From Monosporascus cannonballus (lineage: Eukaryota > Ascomycota > Sordariomycetes > Xylariales): a stretch of DNA of 64,000 nucleotides. The notes below the pieces were generated by a model, which saw nothing but the letters and a program-made list of their open reading frames with translations, made no database searches and was not told where the DNA came from. This document shows, one piece after another, positions 1 through 12,170 of this stretch. A program made the position numbers and the translations under genes. The stretch lies in assembly GCA_004154925.1 (NCBI GenBank), contig QJNS01000194.1, positions 62,001 to 126,000 of the forward strand. The letters run 5' to 3'. The first letter of the stretch is position 1; the number at the start of each line of letters is the position of its first letter.

Positions 1-151
1 ACTTATCTGTGGGACGACGGGCCATCAGCACGCGGGGCACCAGCTATTTCTCCAGCTCGTCCAGGTTCTTCTGGCGGGCTTCGATTTCTTTTCTAATTTT
101 CGAGTTTATGGCGCGGTCCAGTCTTTCCACAAGGTACCTGTAGTCGGTTTG
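1..151 (-). pseudogene. SNF2-helicase-like gene, downstream fragment
   Basis: The minus strand reads as coding sequence for about 50 residues with one TAG stop, and is rich in Glu, Lys and Arg, as in a coiled coil. If the gypsy element at 152-7166 and one copy of its 5 bp duplication are removed, this frame continues directly from the minus-strand frame at 7172-7225 with no shift. It is therefore the downstream continuation of the helicase-like gene described at 7172-9314 and runs off the window. Its own domain is not recognisable. Confidence 0.6.
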
Positions 152-546
152 TGTTATGACCTAACGGTCTTGGCTTCTTCTCGGACGATCGGGGCCGCAA
201 AAGAGAGCAGTCCCCACCTAAGCCAAGAAGTCACGTGATGGGCTCAAAGGTCTTAAGGTGCTTGGTACCTTAAGCCTTTTAAACCGACAAAAAAGCTTAA
301 AGGGCTTAAAGGTTTTAAAGGTTTAAATCGCTTAAGTATTTTAAGCTAAAACGAAAATATATACGCTTATTATTTCCATACTTTAGGTAACATTAGTTTG
401 TAATAATAATTCGTTACTTAAAATATTTTTAATATTACGAAACGTAACAAATTACTATGTTTATTACTCCAAATCTTACGATACTTCTATCAACATAAAC
501 CCGTTGATTTAGGTTTAATAGTTAATTAAACTACTAAGCCGTTATA
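152..546 (+). repeat. 5' LTR of gypsy family 1
   Basis: This 395 bp direct repeat begins TGTTATGACC and ends GTTATA. It aligns over its whole length with 6772-7166; nearly all differences are transitions. GTTTG just before it matches GTTTG just after the 3' LTR. The leader follows from 547 and gag begins near 603. Confidence 0.92.
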
Positions 547-3500
547 CGTTATAAGCTTTTATTTAGTAGTACCGTTAAATTTTGGGCAATATTACCGACA
601 CTATGTTTATTAATAAGCAACCCGAACAGCCCGTTTACAGAGTCCCTAAGGACCCCGATACCGGGATGGAATTAAAAAAGGAGTTAGGTTTTTTTTAGAA
701 TAGAGTCCTTCGACGTTTGGATGTAATAAACGTACGTATTCTCCAGTTCGAAAAGGATAACGGTAACTTTATTACTTTCCTCCAGGCTACGTATAAGAAA
801 CTGGAGGAAAAAAAAAAGGTACCTGGAACCGGCAAAACTTTACAAATAAGCCAAGTTATTTAATTAAACTTTATTAAGAAACCTGGAAAAGTTTTTAAAT
901 TACTTAAGCCAAAGTTTTTCGATAGAACTTTAATTAAGTTATAACTATTCCTTACTTAATACCGAACTTATTTCGAATATTTCCTTATTCGATTTATTAC
1001 GTTTATTACGTAGGTCGAATTCGTAATAAAACGATTTACGGGAAATGCGGTTATTTAATTCGAATTAGCTATAAGAGAATATGTTACTGTACCTTTAAAG
1101 CAATAAAATTTTGAAGTAATGTAAACGTATAACAATTACGAGAAATTCGAACAAGCTTTAATTAAAAATTTCGGAATAGTAAACCAAAAGATAAAAACCG
1201 AGATATAGATTTAATAGTTACAATAAAAACGATTAGTATCTAATTACGGCAGCATATTAATTTAGTTAATTTCGAAACTTAATTAAGGGCAAAAAGCCTT
1301 AGTAGTTAAATTTTTCGATAGTTTAAAAAAGAAGTTTAAAAGGAATTTTTTAAAATGGATCGTTTTGAGTTTTTTACGGATTATATTGTTATGGTAGTTA
1401 AGATTGATGATTGATAATACGCCTGGCGCATAAGGAATATTAAGGGCAAATATGATAACAAATTACAACATATTGTTAATGTCGGCGCATTTCGATAAAA
1501 TAATATTAATATTTCGTACGGCGTAATACTTAGTTTTATAAAATTAAGTACGGTTTAAAAAAGGGACTAGAGTTAAGTTAAGTGTTATAATTGCAACAAA
1601 ATAAGGCATAAGGCGAATTAATACAAAATACCTAAAAAGCTTTAACAAAATAATTAAACGCTAGTATTTACGGGTAAGCTTAATAAGGGAAATACGAACG
1701 ATAAATATACGATTAATATAATCCGAGCCAAGTATTTCCCAGGCCCGTTATGGCGAGAAATTTAATAAGGAATACGGGAAACTTAATAATTGGCTTAAAG
1801 GGCGTCGGGAGAATAACAGAACGTTTTAAGAAAATGGCTAAAAGAATATTACGGATGGGCAAAGTTATTAGAAATTGTAAAACTAATGGCCCAGTGGTAA
1901 CAACAGCATTACCGACGGTAAACACTGGAATGGAACATGAAGGTGTGGTTAGGATAACACTAAGGATGGACTAAGTCTATCTGTCCAAAAACCCTAAAAC
2001 CACATAATAGAAAACATGCCATTTATTGTAATCGATGTATGTATACGGTACATAACGATTAGAAGAAATCCATTTATTAACGAATCATCCGTATATGTCG
2101 AAAAGGATTTAATTTTACAGAAATGGCAGGGAATAATAAGGTAAATAAGCGGTGGTACCGGCATCTTCGAACTATTGCCCCCCAAAACGAAATCGACAGA
2201 AAAGCAGCGTTATGGAGTTGGCCAGAAAAAAAGCAATACCCGCAGGAAGACCTTTTTTGTTTTTATAATTAATATGATTATCAAATAATGGAAAAGTTAG
2301 TCTAGCGAACGGTTGAAAAATATTGTTAATAGATTATTACGGATTTTTATTTTCAGTTAGCTTTTACTATTAATCCGGAAAACCGAAAAACTATTAAGGA
2401 AGAAATACGCCAATTTACTAGCGAATTATGGAACGATGATTAACCCGATGTACGATAGGAAGTAATCGAAATTATGGGAAAACAAATTATTTAATAAGAC
2501 GAGAAATTGCGAAAGAATAAAGAATAAATATTGCAATTATAGGCTTAGATACGCCGATAAGAACGATAAATATAGTAGTTCGACGCGTTGTATAAGGAAT
2601 CTTAGATAAAGTTCGACAAATTTAAACAAAAATTAAAAGAAGAAAATCGCCTGTAAAAAAGCGGCAGGACGACGAAACCCAAAAAAATTAGTAGGAACTT
2701 TTAAAAAGGGTTTTAAACGTGACGATAGGAACAATTAACAACCTTATTACCTTAAAGATACGGATTGGAATATATTGGTATACCGCAATAGTAAATTGCG
2801 GAGCCGTAAATGGGAATTACATTATACCAGACGTTGTTAATAAGTTTAGGTTATTATAAAAATACAAGTTAAAACCTTACATTGTTACGAATGCTAAAGG
2901 TTAGGAATTCGTTTACGATAACGGAAAGATTATACGCGAAATTGATCACTTCGAGGTTTTTATTTAAGGACGGAACTAGACAGTTGATTTCGATATCGTA
3001 CCACTTGGGAATTACGATATAATCTTAGGATTACCATGGATATACCAATATAGGGTTTTGATCGACGGCGGGATTGGCTAGGTAAGGTTTCCCTTACACC
3101 CCGTCGACAAATATAAGAAACGAAAATAAAAATCTTAATATTTGATCGAAAATGGCGACGAATGCTGGCATAAAGACATAACAAAAACCTCATTACCTAT
3201 AGGAATACGATATAAGAAAAAAAACGGGCATTAAAAAGAATACGACGTATTATTGCTACTATTAAAGCAAAATTAAGGTAACTGAATAACGATCTAAAAT
3301 AATAGCCTTAAAAGTTAAAAGATTTAATTAATGTACTATTATAATACCATTAGTACAAGTAGCTTTTTAAGAAAAAGCTCGATACGAAATTACCAAAACA
3401 TAGCGAATAGGATTACGAAATAATCCTTAAAGAAAAATTATCAACAAAGTTCTATCTTATCTACAACTTTAATAAAAATGAGTTGCACGTTCTTAGAGAA

Positions 3501-6335
3501 TACCTAGAAGATTAGTTACAAAAAGGATAGATTCGACTTTCGAAATTACCGGCAAAATACCCCATGTTTTTCGTATTTAAGAAAAACGGAAAGTTGCGAC
3601 TTATGGTTGACTACCGCTAACTAAACGATATCACTATTAAAAATCGAACACTATTACCTCTGATTACAAAAATAAAAAACCGATTTTACGGAGCTAAATG
3701 GTTTATAACATTCAATTTTAGAGATGGATATAACTTTATTAGAATCAAAAAAGGATACGAATAAAAAACAACTTTTAGAACGAAATACGGATTATTTAAG
3801 TACTTAGTTACACCAATAGGATTTATGAACGTATTAGTAATTTTCCAACGGATAATAAATTATGTATTACGAAAATACCTCGATGTTTTTGTCGTGTGTT
3901 ACTTTGATGATATTTTTATTTATTTAAAGACGGAAAAGGAACATGCAAGATACGTTTATAAAGTTTTCCAAGCTTTACGGGACGTAAAGTTGTTAATTAA
4001 CGTAAAAAAAAATTAGTTCCACAAGTAAGAAGTAGAATACCTGGGATATATTATTACTTTAGGATATATCAGGATAAACTCCAAGAAAATCGCTGCAGTT
4101 ATAAAATAGCAAACGCTAACGATAGTTAAGGAGGTACAAGTATTCCTCGGATTTGTTAACTACTATAGGAAATTTATTCGAAACTTTAACAAAATAACTA
4201 TACCCCTAACAAACTTTATTAAAAAGGATAAAGAATTCACATAAACGCCAGAGGCAAAAAAGGCGTTCTACGAGATCAAAAATACGATTACTAGTAAGCC
4301 AGTGTTAATTATGTACGATCTAGCTCGCCCCGTTAAACTAAAAACCGATACTTCGGATTACGCGTTAGGCATAATAATCGGATAACGAAATGATTAAGGC
4401 AAACTGCACCTTATTGCATTTTTTTTATACAAATTAAAGGGAGCCAAGCTTAACTACGGCATACCTGATAAGGAATTCATGGTTATTGTTGTAGCTTTTC
4501 GAAAATTTAAATACTTCCTTAAGGGAAGTTTTTATCAGGTTAAGGTTTATACAGATTATTAAAACCTTACCCGGTTCGCCACGATTAAAGAATTTACAGA
4601 ACGATCACTACGTTATGTAGAAAAAATGGCAAACTTTAACTTCGTTATTATTTACAAGAAAGGTTTAGAAAACGGCAAAGCCGATATTTTAAATAAACAA
4701 CCAGATTTCGAAGAAAAATTAGTTAAGGTTAAGCATATAATTTTTAACACTATAACAAAAAAATACCTATGTTTACGGCAGATTGTGATAATATAGGCTG
4801 TACTATATGACATATACCAAGAAATTAGAAAATATAACGACGGTTTACCAGAGGAGGAGAAATTAAAAAAGTTATAAATTCCAAAGAAATATCGAATAAA
4901 CCTAGTACGCCAGATACATAAGTATCAATTACAGGGACATTTAGGGATTTATAAAACCCTAAAACGAGTTAAACGAACGTATTTCTTTTAAAAAATAAGG
5001 TTTACGGTTTAAAAAGTAATACGATAATACGATATTTGTGCCAAAACAAAGGTATTACGACATAAACCTTACGGAAAACTATAACCGCTATTAGTCGCAA
5101 AGCGATTTTGGGATTTGATTATTATGGATTTTATTACTAAGTTTCCCTTATCCGAAGATCCAGCGATAGAAGTATATTACGATAGCATATTCGTAATCGT
5201 TGATTAATTTATAAAGTTTTTTTATTTTTTACCTTACTACGAAAATATTAACGCAAAATAAAGGGCATATATCTTTTTTCGAAATATCTTTAGCATATAT
5301 AAATTATTACACGAAATTGTTTCTAATAAAGGAATTACGTTCGCGTTAAAATTTTGGTAAGGTCTTATGATATAAATTGGTTTGAACTATAAGCTGTTTA
5401 GCGTTTTTAAATTATAAACGGATGGCTAAACAGAACGGTTAAACCAGATATTAAAAACATATTTATGATGCTATATTAATTACGAACAGAATAATTAGGT
5501 TAAGAAATTATTTATCGCCTAGTTGGCTTATAACATTAATTATTACGAAAACATTAAAATTATTCCAGTAAATGCTAATTTCGGGTTTACTTCAGAAATT
5601 TACAAGGATATACGTAACGGACCCGTTAATATCAAAACAATTTTTACGTCAAAATAATTTAGGCAACTATATTAGGAAATAAAAACAGAATTAAAATTTG
5701 TACGTAGTGAAATAAGAAAATGTTATAACGAAAAACGGTTAAAGGGATTAACTTTCGAAAAAGGGGAAATGGTTTATTTCGTTACCAAAAACATGAAAAT
5801 TAAACGATTAAACCAAAAACTTGATTTCAAATATATCGGTCTATACAAAATTACCAAGAAAATTTCAAAAAATAATTATTAACTGGAACTTCCATTAAAA
5901 GTTAAATTCTATTCAATCTTTTACGTTTTTTTACTTAAGTTAGTAGCGGATATAATTAAAGTACGTACGGCATAAAACGAAGTAGAAATAAAGGACGAAA
6001 TAGCGTACGAAATAAAAAAGATTTTCGATATACGAAAATAAAATGGACTTACCCAGTACCTAATTAAATAGAAAAAACATCCGGATTTCGAAAATAGTTG
6101 GGAACTTACTAAGAACTTTATAAGTGCTTAGCGCTTATTAAGGGACTTTTACCAGTAACGACGGGCGCGTCCAGGTTAATAATTAACCAGTCGATAGTCG
6201 GAATATCGGGCTAGTTAACTACGGCCTGTATTCACGTAGCGGCCGCGATTACGGTTTTTAGTTGTTATTGTTTTTTTTTTAAACGTTCGAACTTTTCTAT
6301 CGTTTCCGCACCTTGAATGCCTTAACGAAATATTT

Positions 6336-6731
6336 TCATACTACGACGGCGAAGTAACCGCTTTTATTTTTGCAAACGGTCCAGTTTGTTAGCAGCGGCC
6401 CGTAGCGTCTTACGAGCTTGCTTTTTTCACGTTCCAAACGATTTTTTTCGTCAAGCAGTTTTTGATATTTAAATTCCGAAGGCCTAAAAATATCATAGGG
6501 GCCACCATGATAAATATATCGCGTATATTTTAAAGAACCTTGGGCGATTTTGTATTCTGTATTTTCCTTTTCGTAACGAAAATAGGAAGGTATTTTGAAA
6601 CTAAAACGATTAATACGTTCTGAAAGAATTAAAGCGTTAGTACGTTTGCGAAAACGAGGTTTTTTAATACGACTCGATATGATAAATATGCAGAAAAAAA
6701 AATTACTTACTAAGAAATAACGGACGGACAA
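6336..6731 (-). CDS. Antisense ORF in the 3' region of gypsy family 1
   Basis: A 131-codon open frame runs antisense to the retrotransposon between its chromodomain and 3' LTR. The first part is basic. The C-terminal part, from about residue 80, is a charged helix rich in Lys, Glu and Leu that looks like a coiled coil. Tyr residues stand at Y-x2-Y-x6-Y-x9-Y. This resembles the first four cysteines of the antisense ORF in the other gypsy family (31969-32562); Cys-to-Tyr is what RIP makes of TGC and TGT. The last two cysteines have no counterpart here. The frame stays open while gag and pol on the other strand are full of stops. The function is unknown, and chance openness in AT-rich DNA cannot be fully excluded. 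Confidence 0.45.
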   Translation of the reverse strand: MSVRYFLVSNFFFCIFIISSRIKKPRFRKRTNALILSERINRFSFKIPSYFRYEKENTEYKIAQGSLKYTRYIYHGGPYDIFRPSEFKYQKLLDEKNRLEREKSKLVRRYGPLLTNWTVCKNKSGYFAVVV

Positions 6732-6771
6732 ATTAATCTTTGGGATAAAAGTTTTGGAAAAAAAGAAATCG

Positions 6772-7166
6772 TGTTATAACTTAACGGTTTTAGCTTTTTT
6801 TCGGACGATCGGGGCCGCAAGAGAGAGCAGTCCCTACCCAAGCCAAGAAGTTATGTAATAGGCTCAAAGGTTTTAAGGTGCTTGGTACCTTGAACTTTTT
6901 GAGCCGATAGGAGAGTTTAAAGGGCTTAAAGGTTTTAAGGGTTTAAGTCGCTTAAGTATCTTAAGCCAAGACGAGAATATATACGTTCATTGTTTCTATA
7001 ATTTAGGTAACATCAGTTTGTAATAAGAATTCGTTACTTAAGATACCCTTAATATTACGAGACGTAACAAGTTACTATGTCTGTTGCTCCGAGTCCCACG
7101 ATACTTCTGCCAACATAAACCCGTCGACTTAGGTTTAATAATTGGTTAAACCGCCAAGCCGTCATA
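6772..7166 (+). repeat. 3' LTR of gypsy family 1
   Basis: This is the 395 bp partner of 152-546. It is preceded by a purine-rich tract ending GAAATCG (6755-6771), the expected polypurine priming site. It is visibly less C-to-T mutated than the 5' LTR. Confidence 0.92.
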
Positions 7167-7171
7167 GTTTG

Positions 7172-9314
7172 TCTGTTTGTTAAAACACTTACATCGTTAG
7201 TGCCGCCGCTCTCTTTTTTTTCCTCTTACAAAGCTCTGCTCTCCAGGATATGTTCGACGATGTTGGTAAGGTGGGCGGGTCCGCCCATAAGAATCGACGC
7301 AGATACCGTAAAGGCCGATGGTTTCTTTAGGCCATTATCTCGAAGCTTGCCCAAGAATCGAAACGGGTCGGTAGGGTTGTTTCGTAAGTTATTATATTGA
7401 TGGGTTTCGTCGAAAAAGATAAAGGCCGCCTTTATTAAGCTTATATCGATTATTTTTATCCTCCTTTTTTTTGCCGGTAATACGGGCCGTCTTGTTATAC
7501 TTAGCATAAAGCTTCGTAACGTTATGTCGGCTAACGAACAAAAGCTAATTACTTAATCCTATCCGGCCGTTTATAAATAACTGTTACGTCCAGAAGGGAC
7601 TCCACTAGACCCAAAGGAGGCCCAGGGAGTTGGAGACGCTTGAGACCCCCACCTCCCCTCGGATAAACCTCGGGTCTCTGTTAATCTCCAGAGATACCGG
7701 GAAACCAGTAAATACCAGCTACCATGATCTCTTGTGATCTCCAGAGACCACAAAAGACATGAACAAAGGAAGAAGGATATATAAGGTTTTGGGTTTCTTA
7801 TATAAATAACACCCACTTAATTTTTCGCTCCTTAGCTATTAATCTAAGTTCTTAGTTCAGAAACAATTATACCGTTCTCTAATTGAGGAAAAAATCTTTA
7901 AATCTCTTTAACGAACAGACCATTAAATCATTCCTCGCCCTATTGTTACCTGCAAATCAAGACCCCATTCGGATACTGCTTATACTTCCAGGTGGATGTA
8001 TGACAGGTTCGTTACAATAACTGCTTATTTTTATCTGCATTCTAACGTTACGTAATGGCGCCGGCCGTTTCCCTTACCCGATTTTCCCCGTGGTATAGCT
8101 GTTCGTCCATTTTGTAATCTTTATGCCATACGGAAAGCTTCAAACGCCCTGCCACCGGGTGCGCCGCGTCGATCACTTTGCCGTACTCCGCCACCCAGCC
8201 CTTTATGGCCGTAGGCGGCACCACGCATATTGTCGGTAATGTCGGCATCCTCCTCGCGATCTTGTATAAGTCAGCGGACTTGACGCAAATGTATACTGTC
8301 GGGTATGGTAAACGCTCCTGGCTGGGACACCGCTTATCTTTTTCCGTTTGCACCTCGGCCAAATACCGCCGGCCCTCCATAATGGTACCGTCCTTCCAAA
8401 ATCTGCTTACCTTTTCTTAGTTCGCCTTAACCATAACGAACACGGCGAACGTAAAGATAACCTCTACGGTCTTGCCGAATCCCATTACGTCTCCCAGGCA
8501 GCCGCCTTGGACCTTACGCAAAGGCTGCTGCGTAAGCATTTACCATACCACGTGTAATTGGTAAGCTAAGATCTTTATACTAAACCCGGGGGGCTTTAGC
8601 TTCGTAATAGACTCGGGGTACTGGAAAAAATGGTATAGCCTTTTCCAGTCGTCGTCGTTAATATGTCGGTTCGCGTGCCGGCCACCGAACTTACTGCTCG
8701 CAGGACGCTCACTATTTTGCTCGCCATCCACTGATTCGCCCTGGACAGGCTCGTTTGGGCAACTTTCGTCGTTATTATCATCAGAAGAAAGCTCGATAAT
8801 CTTATTACCGCAAAAGCATTCGCTATTATTGCTGGTTTCTTTCCGGCGCTTAGCGTAAGAATGCTGGTCATTCTCGGTATGCCTTCGCTTCATGGCAGGT
8901 GAATTGGCGTTGCCGTTAGGAATACCAGCTGCTGGCATGTATACGGAACCTCTCTCTGCGCCTCCTGTGCTGGGCTTCCTAATATGGTTGTATATTAAAG
9001 TCCCGGCTCGCTCCGCGATAGTAACGTCGGTACTAGGGCCTGGCTGGGGGACGTTGCCGGTACCGACCCTTTCCCGCATTATATTATCTTCCAACGTGGG
9101 TTTTTTTGGGGATCGTCGTAACGTCACGTCGTATATGTCGTCCAGGTCGTTCGCCTCAGACTCGTTATTTGTCCCGTCGCGGCCGATATTTGTAAATAAC
9201 TCTAAATGGAAGATGAGCCCCGGCAGCGTTAATTTTTAGAAAAACGGTAATGTCGTAGTCCCCATCTGAATGCCGATAATTAGCAGCTCTAGCTCGTATT
9301 TACAACGAACTTTC
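7172..9314 (-). pseudogene. SNF2-family helicase-like gene, disrupted by transposons
   Basis: The minus strand encodes the ATPase core of an SNF2-type DNA translocase. Reading from the right there is an acidic, low-complexity N-terminal part (about 8640-9240). Next comes a Walker A box GDVMGFGKT near 8475-8500 and a segment CVVPPTAIKGW near 8215. A DETH box (motif II, DExH type) lies near 7410 and a motif III-like AFTVSASIL near 7300. SNF2 proteins use ATP hydrolysis to move along DNA and remodel chromatin. The frame is cut by a solo LTR (7582-8016) and by the gypsy element at 152-7166, and contains several TAA/TAG stops (for example just after 7226 and near 9237). It continues at 1-151. Upstream, a Harbinger transposon begins at 9318, and the missing upstream part can be found at 22133-22242. 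It is not functional. Only N-terminal helicase motifs are visible; the C-terminal helicase domain would lie beyond the window. Confidence 0.8.
7582..8016 (+). repeat. Solo LTR (gypsy family 2 type) in the helicase-like gene
   Basis: This 435 bp LTR begins TGTTACG and ends GTTACA, flanked by a perfect duplication ATAAC (7577-7581 and 8017-8021). The 3' two thirds match the other family 2 LTRs in the window, including the end GACAGGTTCGTTACA. The first 150 bp are divergent and resemble the LTR at 23141-23562. A matching duplication around one LTR means a clean insertion followed by LTR-LTR recombination. Confidence 0.88.
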
Positions 9315-9317
9315 TAA

Positions 9318-10307
9318 GGTGGTGTTCGGGACACTTCAACAACTGATATTTATGGCTCGTGCCAACCCTGTCAATCAGCAAGACGCTAACGAACTTGCTG
9401 ATGCTGATTTCTCCATTGTTTTGAGTTTCGCTCTAGTCGGTTGATTTTAACGAACGGGCTTCAGCTTCAATTAGCCCTGTTGCTTCGTGATGTAGCTGAA
9501 TCGTTACCGTTTCTTGATATATATGGTGTTGAATATGGTGTTGACACCTTTACCTAACGGAATATGACGTATTCGAAAAGGAATCGAGGGTATGTTAACT
9601 GGGAGAGCGTTGACTCGTTCGGAGGACGAAGGATATTGAAGAATATTTGTAAGGTAGCTTAGTTTCCCATATAAAATTAACGGTTAGCACTAAGACCTTC
9701 TAGAATTCGGAGTTTTCGCGAAGAGAACGATACTTTATTCCCAACATGACTGTTACTTTATTAACGCAAGCTCGCGTAAAAAGCTTTCCGGGCTTATCGA
9801 TCACTATCTGTATCCGATAGCGTTATATTGAAACTGTTAGGGTTCTTGTTAATTTTGAACCTTTTTAAACGAATTAGGGGCCGAGCCTAGCCGAAAGTAG
9901 CAGTTAGTTGTATACGCGTTATTCGTGGACCTCGTATAAGGTGATGATACTGTTTAAGTTATATCAAAAATAAATTAACAAAGGATTTAATATTCCGAAT
10001 AATGGGATTAAGGAATGCGGTTATTAAGCCGTAATTAATAAGTTAAACGCGTAAGGGATTTCCGTAACGAAAAGGTAAGTGAAAAATAAATATAATTATT
10101 TTCAGGAAAGGATTTAGGTATGGCTTGCGTTAAAAGAAGTAAGTGGCTTTGGTTAAGATAAAGATTTTTAGATTTTTACGGCTAAGCCTGAAATGTGGGA
10201 AAGTTACTTAAAGGTTAATAATGTTTTTTATATTAGATTATATGGTAATAATTAACCGTTGCTTAGATATATTCCGAAGTAAAGGCTTTTCGGTATAAAG
10301 CCTTAAA
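9318..10307 (+). mobile_element. PIF/Harbinger DNA transposon, left part
   Basis: The terminus GGTGGTGTTCGGGACACTTC is preceded by TAA (9315-9317). The same terminal repeat occurs at 22246 as GGGCGTGTTCGGGACACTTC, preceded by TTA (22243-22245); the 25 bp ends differ at two positions. After undoing the inversion proposed for 11.8-38.4 kb, the two copies face each other as terminal inverted repeats with a 3 bp TAA duplication, as expected for PIF/Harbinger. Position 9318 to about 9925 holds no recognisable coding sequence. A Myb/SANT frame begins at 9926. A gypsy element (duplication TTAAA) interrupts the transposon at 10307/10308. Confidence 0.78.
9926..10302 (+). pseudogene. Myb/SANT-like DNA-binding domain, RIP-mutated (Harbinger accessory ORF)
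   Basis: One frame starting at a Trp codon at 9926 gives the Myb/SANT-like pattern. It has a WT start, then NNGIKE near 9994, a VKNKYNYFQE helix near 10080, ALKEVSGFG near 10125 and AKPEMWESYL near 10180. Stops (TAA/TAG) stand where Gln or Trp is conserved. PIF/Harbinger elements typically carry such a protein beside the transposase; it is thought to bind DNA and help import the transposase into the nucleus. The downstream part of the gene appears to be the minus-strand frame at 24660-25335, now separated by a gypsy insertion and the inversion. Confidence 0.72.
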
Positions 10308-11382
10308 TGTTATAACCCAACATGTTTGGCACATCCAGAAATAGTTAAAACAAATGGAGCACGAAAAAATAGGTTACGTAACAGGATTATTAGGATCTTG
10401 CGAGATCTACGAGAAACAGGATTATTAAGATTTTGCGAGATTATAATGATTCAGGTAAATCAAAAAGGATATTATAAACAGATATAAGACGCTTATTATT
10501 TCCATAAGTTTAAATAGTAGCAGTTTGTAATAATATTTCGTTACCCAAGATACCCTTAATATTACGAGACGTAATACGTTACTATATCAGTTGCCTAGAT
10601 TTCTACGATACTTTTGTTAACATAAACCCGTCGACTTAGGTTTAATAGTTGGTTAAACCGCTTAGCCGTTATACGTTGTAAGCTTTTGTTTAGTAGTACC
10701 GTTAGACTTTGGGTAATATCACCGACACTATGTCTGCCAGCAAGCAACCCGAATAGCCCTTTTACAAAGTCCCTAATGACTCCGATACCGGGATGGAATT
10801 AGAGGAAAAGGCAGGGGAGCTAGGCCTTTTTTAAAATGAAGTTTTTCGACGTTTAGACGTAATAAACGTACGTATTTTCCAGCTCGAAAAGGATAACGGT
10901 AACCTTGTTATTTTATTTTAGGCTGCGCATAAAAAACTGGAAAAAAAAAGAAAGCACCTGGAACCAGCAAACTTTTACGAGCAAGTTAAGTTATTTAGCT
11001 AAACTTTATTAAAGAACCTGGAAAAGTCCTTAAGTTACCTAAGTTAAAATTTTTCGATGGGACTTTAACCAAGTTATAATTATTCCTTACTTAATGCTAA
11101 GATTATTTCGGATATTTCCCTGTCCGACTTGCTACGCCTATTACGCGGGTCGAGTTCGCAGTAAGACGACTTACGGGAAATGCGGTTACTTAATTCGAAC
11201 TAACCATAAAAAAACATGTTATTGTACCCCTAAAGCAATAAAACCTTAAGGTGGTATAAGCGTATAATAATTACGAAAAGTTCGAACAAACCTTAATTAA
11301 AGCTTTCGGAATAATAAACGAAAAGATAAAAGCCGAAATATAAATTTAACAGCTACGATAAAAAGGATCAGTATTTACTTAC
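10308..11382 (+). mobile_element. Gypsy family 1, second copy: 5' LTR and start of gag
   Basis: A 366 bp LTR (10308-10673, starting TGTTATAACC and ending GTTATA) is followed by the same leader and gag start as in the element at 152-7166 (gag ATG near 10731). The preceding five bases are TTAAA (10303-10307). Gag stops abruptly at 11382 against an LTR of family 2. The remainder of this copy lies inverted at 33125-38383 and 25336-25857, and its 3' LTR carries the matching TTAAA. The summed pieces are about 6.86 kb, close to the 7.0 kb of the complete copy. Confidence 0.88.
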
Positions 11383-11801
11383 TGTTACAGGAACAAGGGT
11401 TCCTGCCTCGAGGAGACCAACCTTTAAGGCCTAGTGTGGGCCTGCCACGGCTGAACTCCGGGTGGGAGTTCTTGGCCTAGACAAGGTGATCTAAGTGATC
11501 TGATAAATTGATCAGATCACATAGATCACGTAGATCCACGACACACTCACTTTAAGGAATTGGGATATATAGTAAATCGGTCTCTTATGTAAATAGCACT
11601 TACTTAGTTTCGCTCCTTAGCTATTAATCTAAGCTCTTAATCCAGAGGCAATTGCACCGTTCTCTAATTGAGGGAAAAGTCTTTAAATCTCTTTAACGAA
11701 CAGACCACTAAATTATTCTTCGCCCTATTATTACCTGCAAATCAAGACCCTTTTCGGATACTGCTCATACCTCCAGGTGGACGTATGACAGGTTCGTTAC
11801 A
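11383..11801 (+). repeat. LTR of gypsy family 2, inversion breakpoint copy A
   Basis: This 419 bp LTR runs from TGTTACAGG to TTCGTTACA. The left flank CTTAC belongs to family 1 gag. The right flank GGTAT belongs to an unrelated antisense RT fragment, so there is no duplication here. It shares private variants with the inverted LTR at 38384-38802 (AACAAGGGTTCCTGCC, GGGTGGGAGTTCTTGGCC) that the other copies lack. CTTAC reappears at the proper side of that LTR. Confidence 0.85.
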
Positions 11802-12170
11802 GGTATTCGTAAAGTCCATATACCGTTCTGAATGCCGTTTTCCATTTTTCTCTTTTTGCCATCCGGATGCGGTAATAACCGTTGCGTAAATTAAGCGCCG
11901 TAAACCACTTAATTTTGCTGGCATTTTCCTTTAAGGTATTTATAAGGGTTAAGGGATATCCATTTTTAATCGTAATATCATTTAATTGTTTGTAATTAAT
12001 TATTTTTCGGTAAACAGGGTCTCCGTTTTTATCGATTTTTTGCTTGCCATCCTTAGTCTTAGGAACCATAAGAATAAGGTATTTAGCAAAAAAGTTGGAA
12101 GGTTGGATATATCCTTTTTTTAAATTAAGTTATATACTTTTTTACAAGGCCTTAGATTTTTCTGGGTTTA
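11802..12170 (-). pseudogene. Reverse transcriptase fragment of gypsy family 2
   Basis: The minus strand encodes about 120 residues of an RT N-terminal half. It starts upstream of the VPKTKDGKQK segment (near 12065) and runs through NDITIKNGYPL and FTALNLRNGYYRIRMAKREK to GLYEYL. It matches the RT at 29170-29540 in the same family and has few stops. It is bounded on both sides by family 2 LTRs in the opposite orientation to its own sense. It is therefore not the inside of a normal LTR-bounded element but a rearranged piece. Confidence 0.82.

Larger units (their letters stand above)
152..7166 (+). mobile_element. Full-length chromodomain Ty3/gypsy retrotransposon, RIP-mutated (family 1)
   Basis: This is a 7,015 bp LTR element with two 395 bp LTRs and a perfect 5 bp duplication GTTTG (147-151 and 7167-7171). 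Domains lie in the order gag, protease, reverse transcriptase (RT), RNase H, integrase and chromodomain. Gag begins near 603; a zinc knuckle near 1583 has its last Cys changed to Tyr. The protease end DIILGLPW lies near 3020-3045. RT lies at 3480-4060 with the catalytic motif YFDDIFIY near 3896, RNase H at 4330-4700 with motif DTSDYALG, integrase at 4905-5640 and the chromodomain at 6005-6125. The coding part is broken by dozens of TAA/TAG codons at Gln or Trp positions and almost no TGA. That fits CpA-to-TpA RIP on both strands. The element cannot make protein. It lies inside the coding sequence of an SNF2-helicase-like gene. A second copy of the same family lies split at 10308-11382 and 25336-38383. 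Confidence 0.93.
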
